Assembly (NCBI GenBank): GCA_027578815.1
Contig: JANBTH010000804.1
Span: forward strand, 1 to 11,133
Direction: 5' to 3'
From: Coemansia sp. RSA 1804
Taxonomy: Eukaryota > Kickxellomycota > Kickxellomycetes > Kickxellales > Kickxellaceae
Length of the DNA stretch: 11,133 nucleotides
Program-made: the position numbers and the translations under genes
The notes under the pieces: model-generated
What the model was told of the DNA's origin: nothing
The model's input: the letters and a program-made list of their open reading frames with translations, nothing else
Database searches by the model: none
Shown here: positions 1 to 6,873 of the stretch, one piece after another
How positions within the stretch are numbered: position 1 is the stretch's first letter
How the letters are laid out: every line of letters starts with the position of its first letter

Positions 1-1578
1 GATTGTTGTTGTAATAGTCGTTGTGGAGGTTGACTTTGATGGCTTGGTCGTAGAAGGAACTTCTGTTGTGGGAGGGACCTCGGTAGTTGGCGGCACCTCA
101 GTTGAAGGAACTTCGGTTGTGGGCGGCACTTCTGTTGTAGGAGGAGGAGCGGTCGATGTGCAGCCAGAGTGGGTTGGAGGCACTTCAGTGGTTGGCGGAA
201 CCTCGGTGGTAGGAGGTACTTCGGTTGAAGGTACTTCAGTTGTGGGCGGCACTTCAGTTGTGGGCGGCACTTCAGTTGTGGGCGGCACTTCAGTTGTGGG
301 CGGAACCTCAGTCGTAGGAGGAGGAGCAGAAGAAGTGCAGCTTGTATGAGGTGGCGGTACTTCAGTAGTCGGGGGGACCTCGGTTGTAGGAGGGACCTCA
401 GTCGTAGGAGGAACCTCAGTCGTAGGCGGGACTTCAGTGGTTGGTGGGACCTCAGTCGTTGGAGGAACTTCGGTTGTTGGAGGAGGAGCAGAAGAAGTGC
501 AGCTTGTATGGGGTGGCGGTACTTCAGTGGTTGGCGGAACCTCAGTCGTAGGTGGCACCTCGGTGGTAGGCGGGACCTCGGTGGTAGGCGGGACCTCGGT
601 GGTAGGCGGGACCTCAGTCGTAGGAGGAGGAGCTGATGAGGTGCAGCTTGTATGGGGTGGTGGCACTTCAGTAGTCGGTGGAACCTCGGTGGTAGGTGGC
701 ACTTCCGTAGTTGGCGGCACTTCAGTGGTCGGGGGAACTTCAGTGGTCGGGGGAACTTCAGTCGTGGGAGGAGGAGCCGACGAGGTGCAATCGGTGTGTG
801 TGGAAGGAACCTCAGTAGTCGGTGGAACCTCAGTGGTAGGTGGAACCTCGGTAGTTGGCACCTCAGTCGTAGGAGGAGGAGCGGACGAGGTGCAATCAGA
901 ATGCGTTGGAGGAGGAGCCTCGGTCGTTGGCGGAGGAGCCGAAGATGTACATCCGGTATGAGTTGGGGGCACCTCAGTAGGAGGCACCTCAGTGGATGGC
1001 ACTTCGGTAGGGGGAACTTCGGTAGAAGGTACCTCAGTAGGGGGCACCTCAGAGCTCTCGTAACCGCCACCGCCCGATGTCGGTGGCTCCTCGGTCGATG
1101 GCTCCTCAGATGCCTCATAGGTGCCGCCACCGCCACCAGATGTCGGCGGTTCCTCGGTTGACGGTTCCTCAGATGCCTCGTAGGTACCGCCTCCACCACC
1201 GCCTCCGGACGTCACAGGCTCCTCGCTTGATGGCTCCTCACTCGATGGCTCTTCAGTGGCCTCGTAGGTACCACCGCCTCCGGATGTCACGGGCTTCTCA
1301 GTCGATGGCTCTTCAGAAGATGGCTCCTCGGTGGCCTCATAAGTGCCGCCGCCACCACCACCGCCGGATGTGGGTGGCTCCTCGGTGGATGGTTCCTCAG
1401 AACCCTCATAACTACCTCCTCCTCCTCCCTCAGTAGTAGACGGAACCTCCGTTGAAGGCTCTTCCGAGGCTTCGTATCCCTCGCGCTTGATCAGTCCATA
1501 TTGGGCATCGACAGGGCTGGATAACGCGGCCGTGGCAAGCGCAATAAATAGAATGCTGACGTTAAAGGCAAGTCTCAT
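1..1578 (-). CDS. Secreted Thr/Pro/Gly-rich repeat protein, mucin- or adhesin-like (C-terminus outside window)
   Basis: The minus-strand frame is open for 526 codons from an ATG at 1578-1576 to the left edge. Residues 1-19 (MRLAFNVSILFIALATAAL) form a signal peptide with likely cleavage near residues 18-25. Lys31-Arg32 in GLIKREGY is a good Kex2-type processing site. Residues ~50-172 hold six Gly runs (5, 7, 4, 7, 5 and 4 Gly) separated by acidic stretches such as YEASEEPSTEEPPTS. Residues ~173-205 are PTEVPSTEV pentapeptides. From ~207 there are seven blocks, each headed by H-[TS]-x-C-T-S-[ST]-A-P-P-P and followed by tandem TTEVPP hexapeptides. The only cysteines are the seven block cysteines (210, 229, 264, 312, 360, 414, 473). 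Near the left edge the sequence changes to TTKPSKSTSTTTITTTI, perhaps the start of a Ser/Thr stalk. Abundant Thr/Ser/Pro implies heavy O-mannosylation in the wall or outside the cell; this is inference. A GPI signal or a C-terminal domain would lie outside the window. The function is unknown, but the secreted repeat architecture is clear. Confidence 0.85.
   Translation of the reverse strand, partial: MRLAFNVSILFIALATAALSSPVDAQYGLIKREGYEASEEPSTEVPSTTEGGGGGSYEGSEEPSTEEPPTSGGGGGGGTYEATEEPSSEEPSTEKPVTSGGGGTYEATEEPSSEEPSSEEPVTSGGGGGGGTYEASEEPSTEEPPTSGGGGGTYEASEEPSTEEPPTSGGGGYESSEVPPTEVPSTEVPPTEVPSTEVPPTEVPPTHTGCTSSAPPPTTEAPPPTHSDCTSSAPPPTTEVPTTEVPPTTEVPPTTEVPSTHTDCTSSAPPPTTEVPPTTEVPPTTEVPPTTEVPPTTEVPPTTEVPPPHTSCTSSAPPPTTEVPPTTEVPPTTEVPPTTEVPPTTEVPPTTEVPPPHTSCTSSAPPPTTEVPPTTEVPPTTEVPPTTEVPPTTEVPPTTEVPPTTEVPPPHTSCTSSAPPPTTEVPPTTEVPPTTEVPPTTEVPPTTEVPSTEVPPTTEVPPTTEVPPTHSGCTSTAPPPTTEVPPTTEVPSTEVPPTTEVPPTTEVPSTTKPSKSTSTTTITTTI
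52..965 (-). repeat. Coding tandem repeat: TTEVPP hexapeptides (18 bp) in seven Cys-headed blocks
   Basis: On the minus strand each 18-bp unit encodes T-T-E-V-P-P, with occasional STEV or TTEA variants. Blocks are separated by an H-x-x-C-T-S-S-A-P-P-P spacer. From N- to C-terminus the blocks hold 1, 4, 6, 6, 7, 8 and then at least 5 TEV-type units. Cysteine spacings are 19, 35, 48, 48, 54 and 59 residues. Some units are identical at DNA level (three exact copies at 233-286, three at 557-610, two at 719-754), while others differ at synonymous positions. This indicates both old and recent unit duplications. Confidence 0.9.
1060..1430 (-). repeat. Coding repeat: poly-Gly runs alternating with YEA(S/T)EEPS(S/T)EEP segments
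   Basis: Six degenerate units of about 60-85 bp in the same reading frame as the secreted protein. Each unit is a Gly run of 4-7 residues, usually a Thr/Ser, then Tyr-Glu, an acidic Glu/Pro/Ser stretch and often a P-[PV]-T-S ending. The segment sits between the Kex2-like site and the Cys-headed blocks. It is probably a flexible, negatively charged linker; that role is inferred from composition. Confidence 0.85.
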
Positions 1579-1670
1579 TGTGTTCTTGAGATTATTAATA
1601 AATGAAGTGGATGAAAAAGCACTTTATGTTTTTAAAGCAACTCGGATGATACTGATAGCGTAAGCAAACG

Positions 1671-1677
1671 ATATATA
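1671..1677 (-). promoter_or_regulatory. Candidate TATA box for the repeat-protein gene
   Basis: TATATAT on the minus strand, about 93 bp upstream of the ATG at 1578, in otherwise AT-rich DNA. The position suits a fungal core promoter, but AT-rich background makes chance matches common. Confidence 0.35.
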
Positions 1678-1980
1678 GTAGAAAAGGGCAACAAAAGCTT
1701 AGTAAATGTTGTTGTTTTTTTTCGGACTGGCTGAAAAATAGATAGGATCAAAGCCAAAACACACAAGACGGGAAAAACTACTACTCCCTCAAACCTAAAA
1801 AAGTGTTATTATGTTGATAAAGGAAAAACGTCGATAAAATGTGCTTGTACAGTATTCATGTCTTGTTGTGTAGTTACCTACGCCCCGATTTCGTACTTTT
1901 ATACTCGCTCGGAGAACAGGACCTAAACTTTCTAAAGTGTAGCTAAAGTTATCATCATAAAAATGGCAATATGTGCACGG

Positions 1981-2488
1981 AGCTGATATTGCTCATCTAT
2001 CATCTTTCCTCCGCACATCTATATGAGCTACACCGTTTATTAGCATATAGCGGCCATATATAACGACCACATGCGCTGATATTGCCACAAATGGGAAAAA
2101 GGGCAATATATCGGGCTATTCTTTCACAAGAAAAAAGAGAGTGGATGAATAATGAGCACGATGCCACTACTTTTGTGGAGAGGGGGAATTGCAAAGAAAG
2201 GCAATAACCGCGCTAATCAATATTTTCTTAATTTTTTTGTATTGTTAGCACCACGTGTAATAGTAAATATTCAATTGACTATCGTTATTTTACAAAAGTA
2301 AACACATGAGGACACTGGTAATCTGAGCGCTGTTGAATATCAGCTGTGTGCGTTATTAGCTGAGCATGCCCTTTTTCTATTGAGATGCTCACTAGTAGCA
2401 GCTCCTTTACTCTTTTGTGGTTATTACAGGACATGCTGCAGTTATAAGCAATTGCAAATATAATAATGATTTATTGGCAATATCAGCT
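1981..2488. repeat. Pair of 12-bp inverted repeats 508 bp apart, with internal copies
   Basis: AGCTGATATTGC at 1981-1992 is the exact reverse complement of GCAATATCAGCT at 2477-2488. GCTGATATTGCC at 2075-2086 is the exact reverse complement of 2476-2487, and AATATCAGC at 2336-2344 is a shorter inverted copy. Two local hairpins share the core: 1966-1972 with 1986-1992, and 2079-2086 with 2102-2109. No target-site duplication flanks the outer pair and no transposase is present. It could be a decayed MITE-like element or clustered protein-binding sites. Confidence 0.4.
2470..2475 (-). terminator. Candidate poly(A) signal of Gemin2
   Basis: AATAAA on the minus strand, 15 bp downstream of the Gemin2 stop codon. 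This is the expected kind of signal in the expected direction and would give a short 3' UTR. Confidence 0.4.
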
Positions 2489-2490
2489 AA

Positions 2491-3294
2491 TCAATCCAAG
2501 TCGCGTTGTCTGTAGCCACGAGTGACAGAGGCAATCAATATGTTGATAGCCGCAATCTCGTCGCCACGATGCTGCAGCAACAGCAGATTAGACTCTGGGT
2601 TCTGGGAGTAGCTCCCAATATTCTCCCTAGTTCGCTTGAGTTTCCGACAAAGCTCGCGCAGAGCATGTGTGTCATCGTGGTCCAGCAGATCGTCTATTCT
2701 AAGGATAAGATACCACAGCCAGATTCCTTCTGAGCGCTGAAGCTTGTCGACAGCCACCCAAGACGTGATCCACTTGATCAAGCGCATGGCCATTGCCTGA
2801 TCAATCGAGGCTAATGTGCACAGTATTGCTCTGTTTGTCTCCGAATGGCCGCTTGTTTCGTAGCAAAACGTCTTCCACTCACGCATCTGTCCGCCTCCAG
2901 GCAGATCAAAGTCGTCGGGCACTTTAGTTTGTTCCAGTACAAGCATCAGACGCTTTCGCTGTCCGTAGAACCACGGCGGAAACCTGGCGAGCCACTCCTC
3001 GGATGGCTGTACAGACCCGGGTGCCATTGGCTGATCCTCACCGCTCTTCTCATTATGGCCAAGAAGGATCGGATGGTGCTCGGTTTGCTTGCCGCGTGTG
3101 GCCATAAGGAGCATCTGATCCCGGTTTTCTGCCACGGATACGCTTGGCATTGAAATCGCCTCCATCCGCACACGCAGCATGTACTGCTCCCCGCTTTCGG
3201 GCTCCATGGAGAGATCGCCTGCGGTTATGTTGTCGGGGATCGGTAAGGCATGCCGTTGGATGCTAGCCACATCGTCTTTGCGAGTAGTGCCCAT
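2491..3294 (-). CDS. GEMIN2: Gemin2 / SIP1 family, SMN-complex core protein
   Basis: Gemin2 is the scaffold of the SMN complex: it holds the Sm-protein pentamer before the heptameric ring closes on U snRNA in the cytoplasm. The match comes from several segments in the right order compared with animal Gemin2, numbered from the ATG at 3294 (267 aa). They are LPIPDN at 17-22, QYMLRVRMEA at 37-46 (family: EYLRRVQIEA), WKTFCYE at 140-146 (family: WKKFC), WITSWV at 175-180, WLWYLILRIDDLL at 192-204, and a C-terminus INILIASVTRGYRQRDLD that closely parallels the family ending. The open frame runs about 45 bp further upstream but holds no ATG there: the codon at 3318 is TTG. I therefore start at 3294, and a short upstream exon cannot be excluded. 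The gene is divergent from Utp11 and appears intronless. Gemin2 is absent or highly diverged in baker's yeast (Brr1), so a clear copy fits a less reduced fungus with many introns to splice. Confidence 0.9.
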   Translation of the reverse strand: MGTTRKDDVASIQRHALPIPDNITAGDLSMEPESGEQYMLRVRMEAISMPSVSVAENRDQMLLMATRGKQTEHHPILLGHNEKSGEDQPMAPGSVQPSEEWLARFPPWFYGQRKRLMLVLEQTKVPDDFDLPGGGQMREWKTFCYETSGHSETNRAILCTLASIDQAMAMRLIKWITSWVAVDKLQRSEGIWLWYLILRIDDLLDHDDTHALRELCRKLKRTRENIGSYSQNPESNLLLLQHRGDEIAAINILIASVTRGYRQRDLD

Positions 3295-3648
3295 CTCAAA
3301 TAACGGATGGAGATGCAAAATGCGCTTGAGAATATAATATTACTTGATAGCCAGAATCTTAGATGTAGTCCCTTGTTCATCACGCGGGAGCCGCTGGAAG
3401 CTGCGGATCAGGATTTCTGGAAAAGAGCTGCATTAAAGCATTAAAAACAACCACCACTGGGTGAATAGGTTATGAGTTTGTGGATTAGATCAGCACGCCT
3501 CTGATCAGGAAATTCTTTTTTCTTTTATTGATTGTTGGTGGGAGAGAAAAAATAATACCACCCACACGTTTCTTCCGTTACACTTTTCTTGTTCAAACTT
3601 TATATTTTTTAAAAAGGGCAACACATCAATTCATAGAAAAACGCAATT
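3295..3648. promoter_or_regulatory. Shared divergent promoter region, Gemin2 / Utp11
   Basis: The 354 bp between the two divergent starts must hold both promoters. On the Utp11 side a TATATTTTTTAAAA stretch begins at 3601, about 48 bp before the ATG, followed by AAAAAGGGCAAC at 3611-3622. A pyrimidine-rich stretch lies at 3510-3530. I see no convincing larger motif. Confidence 0.5.
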
Positions 3649-4410
3649 ATGAGCGGGTCGTTACGGAAATTTGCGCCGCGGCGTGAGCACAAGGAGCGCG
3701 GGCAGCTGAAAGGGCGGAAGAGACTTGGGTTGCTGGAAAAGCACAAGGACTATGTGCTCCGGGCGCAGGACCACAAGGGCAAGCAGAAGCAGCTGAAGCG
3801 GCTGCGGGAGCGAGCGGCAACGCGCAATCCCGACGAGTTCTACTTCAACATGGAGCGGTCGCAGATGAAGGACGGAGTGCATATAGAGGAGCGCAAGGAG
3901 GCGATGGCGGCGGGGATGGAGCGGCTTATGCAGACCCAGGACATCAAGTACGTCAGGATGCAGCGCGATATCAATCGGCACAAGATTGAGAAGCTCGAGA
4001 GTGAGCTTCATTTGGCCAATATTGCCAGCCAAGACGACGAGACGGCCGATACACCACAGCACACGGTCTTTGTGGACTGCCAGAAGGATGTGGACTCGTT
4101 TGATGCTGCCACCCACTTTAACACGCTTCCCGAGTTTATTGACCGCAAATACAACCGCCCGACGGTGGAGTCGCTGGGAAAGGGCGAGATCGCACGGCCC
4201 AGCGGAAGCGTTCTGAAGAAGGCTGTGCTGACAAGAGAGGCCCGCCTTAGGGAGCTCAAGGATCGGCTGGAGCGGGAGCAGAAGTTGAAGCGCGTCGAGG
4301 CCGAGATGCAGCTGCGGAAGGCGCTTAAGGAGAAGGGAAAGAGATTAAAGGTTGGCACCGATCAACTGGGTCTTGCTGTATACAAATGGAAGGCAGATCG
4401 CAAAAAGTAA
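3649..4410 (+). CDS. UTP11: Utp11, U3 snoRNA-associated protein of the small-subunit processome
   Basis: Utp11 is a nucleolar component of the SSU processome, needed for 18S pre-rRNA processing with U3 snoRNP. The 253-residue length equals that of animal Utp11. The N-terminus carries the family signature FAPRREHKERGQ then GLLEKHKDYVLRAQD (residues 8-42). It is followed by RNPDEFYFNM, DGVHIEE, TQDIKYVRMQR (~96-106) and KLESELHL, all matching family blocks in order. Downstream come FDAATHFNTLPEFIDRKYNR and a highly basic, coiled-coil-like C-terminus (~195-253) ending in KADRKK. The protein is strongly charged, typical of processome assembly factors. The start ATG has an upstream AT-rich leader, and no intron is needed. 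Sampled GC is about 60%, far above the next gene. The gene converges on the F-box-like gene with 199 bp between stop codons. Confidence 0.96.
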   Translation: MSGSLRKFAPRREHKERGQLKGRKRLGLLEKHKDYVLRAQDHKGKQKQLKRLRERAATRNPDEFYFNMERSQMKDGVHIEERKEAMAAGMERLMQTQDIKYVRMQRDINRHKIEKLESELHLANIASQDDETADTPQHTVFVDCQKDVDSFDAATHFNTLPEFIDRKYNRPTVESLGKGEIARPSGSVLKKAVLTREARLRELKDRLEREQKLKRVEAEMQLRKALKEKGKRLKVGTDQLGLAVYKWKADRKK

Positions 4411-4525
4411 GCAGTTTTCTAATGGATGGTTTGTGCAATAGTACTTAATGCACATACACACACATACTGTTGTGAATCGTGTAAGCCAAAATATAGTCTG
4501 TAAAAATCGCTTTTCCAGTGCTGAG

Positions 4526-4531
4526 AATAAA
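4526..4531 (+). terminator. Candidate poly(A) signal of Utp11
   Basis: A canonical AATAAA lies 116 bp past the Utp11 stop, followed by a GT/T-rich stretch (tctggttgtttgttttta) like a downstream element. It sits between two convergent genes; no equally good signal was seen for the opposite gene. Confidence 0.55.
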
Positions 4532-4609
4532 ACATGTCTGGTTGTTTGTTTTTATGGACAAGATAGTATTAGATGTCTTGGTGCTATTCGCCTAAAGACC
4601 CTAATACCT

Positions 4610-6238
4610 TTAAACCTTTCTGGTAATCTCTACGCGAGTACTTGGAAGTAACTTGTTCAGGTACTCTTCCACCTTATACGCTTCTTTTTCTGTAACGTCA
4701 AACTCGGTTTGGGATTTGGCAACACGCAGGTTTGTAGATACCGGATCAACGTTTGGACTATCAATGTCCAGAACATCATCGGCAGCACTTTCTTTCTTTT
4801 CGAGCTTTAAACAGTCCACATTGAGACTGTCCAGACTGGGCAATCGGGAAACCAGATCTTCTATATCGGCGATCAGTGTTGGTCCATACAGGCTTAGATC
4901 GTTGAGATACTTCCAGGTCACAACATTGACATCCAGAGATTTTCTGTAACACATGACTATAGCTTTAGAATGGTCTGCTAAACCACTGATATTAAGCAAA
5001 TTGTCCATGTAATCTTCTCGACTAATGTATTTTTCACTTTCCAGTCTTCTTTGTCCATATTGCATAAACAGGTCTCTGGCCATATCAATGTTAAACCCTT
5101 TAAAGTAAACATCAGCAACATCCAGGTTCAGCTGCACATTGGGAATTGAGTCTACGCCTCGTATTGCCGCAACAAACAGGTGTGAAAACAGTGTAGGGCT
5201 CATAACTAACGTTTTGAGTCTTGGTGCAATTACCGTGTAGTTGAGTTTAAATGCAATTTTCTTTTCCTCGTTTTCTAAATTGTAAAAGTAAACATCGCTT
5301 ATAACAATCAGTCTCAGCCATTTGAGGTTAGCAAAGTGCAGATTAGTTGAAGCATCTGCAGTTTTAAATGCGCTCCAGTCAATATCGCTCTTCACGAAAT
5401 TCAAGTCCAGAGTGGTTATGTTCTCCACACATATTTCTGGCATATAGCTGACGTATGGAGAGCGACCGATAAGGAGGATATGTTTCAGGCTGCTTGAAAA
5501 GCGTGGCACATTAGTAAGCGCAAACAGTGGACAATTGAACCCAGTCAACTGGTGAGCATATCCACTCACCAGGGCCTTTGCAAACTCTTCAAGCATGATA
5601 GTGCAGCAGAATGTTGGCCATCCAATGTACTGGACATGGGGGATAAGGCGAACAAGCTCTGTTCCTGCAGAATATAATTTGTCGAAGGCGATAAGATCAT
5701 CATCGTCTTCATAGAAGTAAGGGTTTTGGAGAATAGTTAGCTCTAGTCTCTTCACATTCAATAGCAATTTCTTTCGCATGTGTATCTCTTCCACGATTCT
5801 CTGGAAGCATTCGACGGTGTTTTCATCCGGCTTGACAATAATCTGAATATATTTAGGCCACAGCTTGGTGGCAGTCACAGGGATGATGTCAAGGTTGGAT
5901 TTGATGGCGAATGAACCATCCATGGATGCAGGTTCCATGTCATCTTCAGAATCATAATATGTGGAACTGTGGTGATACTCCCCCCGCAGTGGAGGATATG
6001 ACCATGTGCTATTGCCCCTGTTCTCGCTTTTATGGACGTATGTGCAGCTAACAAAGGATATCACATGGACGCTAGGCAAGACCAAGTCTCTCCAAGCTCT
6101 GCATACTGACAGCAGCATGAGCTTGGTTCTCCATTTTTCAACAGGGTAGTGGGCAGAGCCAGCCCACTCGTTAATATTGCACGACCAGTAGAATATCCTG
6201 CCAAGCACTACGCTTGGAAGCGTGTTAATATGGACCAT
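4610..6238 (-). CDS. F-box-like protein with degenerate leucine-rich region
   Basis: A 542-residue protein in one open frame from the ATG at 6238. Residues ~5-58 have an F-box layout: INTLPSVVLGRIFYW, a spacer, then KLMLLSVCRAWRDLVLPSVH, which fits the family pattern LPxxVLxxIF...VCRxWRxLvLPxLw. F-box domains normally bind Skp1 in SCF ubiquitin ligases, so a substrate adaptor role is inferred. An acidic insert (SEDDMEP, ~97-103) follows. The rest has loosely spaced leucine-rich segments that resemble degenerate LRRs: VKRLELTIL (~162), NITTLDLNF (~273), LKWLRLIVI (~305), LKTLVMSPTL (~341), LNDLSLYGPTL (~445) and LPSLDSLNVDCL (~466). No transmembrane segment or catalytic motif is visible. Sampled GC is about 40%, well below Utp11, Gemin2 and the cyclase. 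I recall large paralogous families of this style in Kickxellomycotina, unverified here. The substrate is unknown. Confidence 0.75.
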   Translation of the reverse strand: MVHINTLPSVVLGRIFYWSCNINEWAGSAHYPVEKWRTKLMLLSVCRAWRDLVLPSVHVISFVSCTYVHKSENRGNSTWSYPPLRGEYHHSSTYYDSEDDMEPASMDGSFAIKSNLDIIPVTATKLWPKYIQIIVKPDENTVECFQRIVEEIHMRKKLLLNVKRLELTILQNPYFYEDDDDLIAFDKLYSAGTELVRLIPHVQYIGWPTFCCTIMLEEFAKALVSGYAHQLTGFNCPLFALTNVPRFSSSLKHILLIGRSPYVSYMPEICVENITTLDLNFVKSDIDWSAFKTADASTNLHFANLKWLRLIVISDVYFYNLENEEKKIAFKLNYTVIAPRLKTLVMSPTLFSHLFVAAIRGVDSIPNVQLNLDVADVYFKGFNIDMARDLFMQYGQRRLESEKYISREDYMDNLLNISGLADHSKAIVMCYRKSLDVNVVTWKYLNDLSLYGPTLIADIEDLVSRLPSLDSLNVDCLKLEKKESAADDVLDIDSPNVDPVSTNLRVAKSQTEFDVTEKEAYKVEEYLNKLLPSTRVEITRKV

Positions 6239-6873
6239 TATTATTTAATTTTTGTGCGAGATTGTAATGCGACAGGTTTCAATATTGCTAAAGGTTTATA
6301 TGATATAGAATTTTAATTCTACATTTCCTTCTGAAAAGTGAAGAAAGAGAGCCATATTTCGAGTATTATTGGTTCAGTATGGCGACTAAATAATATTTTC
6401 ACTACTGTTCATATGGGGGGAGTAGTTGGAGCATAAAGACGAACTAGCAGAAGGCTTGTCGGATACATCTGAAAACAACTCAAATTCTTGCAATGTGCAA
6501 AGGATAGCTAAATACTGTACATATGGAGTGCAATTATCAGACGTGTCACCCACTATTTTTCACAAAGCAAACAATATCTGGAATGGGACTACTGGTGATT
6601 AGCCAAGAGAATCAAGCAGCAAAGGACGGCGGCTGGAGAGAGTCAGCAAACTGGCGAGCTCGCTTTGGCGGGATGCATGGGGGGATTGCATTGTGGCCTG
6701 TTGGTTGCTGCTTATGGCGCGGTTGTGGATGTGGATTGTGCAACATCTGAGAGTCGGCAGAAAACGGTGGCGGCGGGCTCTTTCTTTTTTCTTTTTTAAA
6801 AAACAAAAACAAAAAATAAACAAGTCGCCTTTCTTCTTTTCTTAACCACAGCGGATTATCAGGCACAAAGACC
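6239..6873. promoter_or_regulatory. Divergent intergenic region, F-box-like gene / cyclase
   Basis: The 635 bp holds no convincing gene; the 75-codon plus-strand frame at 6523-6750 has no family features. Next to the cyclase lie a pyrimidine tract (about 6776-6797, ctctttcttttttctttttt), an A-rich stretch with AAATAAAC, and a second pyrimidine tract (6828-6843). Pyrimidine-rich DNA on the sense strand also precedes the Pcf11 gene, so it may be a common promoter or 5'-leader feature here. The F-box side is AT-rich without a clear motif. Confidence 0.45.

Larger units (their letters stand above)
1579..2490. other. Intergenic region upstream of the repeat protein and downstream of Gemin2
   Basis: No ORF here resembles a protein; the longest (about 64 codons, minus strand, 2000-2194) shows no family features. 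The right end carries the Gemin2 3' signal and the left end the promoter of the repeat gene. In between lies a cluster of the motif GCTGATATT in both orientations. An AAAAGGGCAAC motif at 1682-1692 recurs at 3612-3622, with a near copy at 2097-2107. I see no tRNA or other RNA gene. Confidence 0.6.

Noticed and set aside
1..1040. CRISPR array or other direct-repeat array
   Set aside because: The periodic units are in-frame coding repeats with synonymous changes; there are no spacers.
23..1436. Long plus-strand frames (GGTSVVGGTSVV-type and Arg/Trp-rich) across the repeat region
   Set aside because: They are antisense shadows of the 18-bp repeats. The minus-strand frame is continuous for 526 codons and begins with a proper signal peptide, which the plus frames lack.
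1981..2488. Intact DNA transposon
   Set aside because: There is no transposase frame and no target-site duplication at the inverted-repeat ends, so it is reported only as a repeat cluster.
2506..4358. Frames antisense to Gemin2 and Utp11
   Set aside because: Both loci have unambiguous family matches on the strand annotated, and the opposite frames have none.
4590..4612. Telomere-like CCCTAA in the Utp11/F-box gap
   Set aside because: It is a single occurrence with no tandem repetition.
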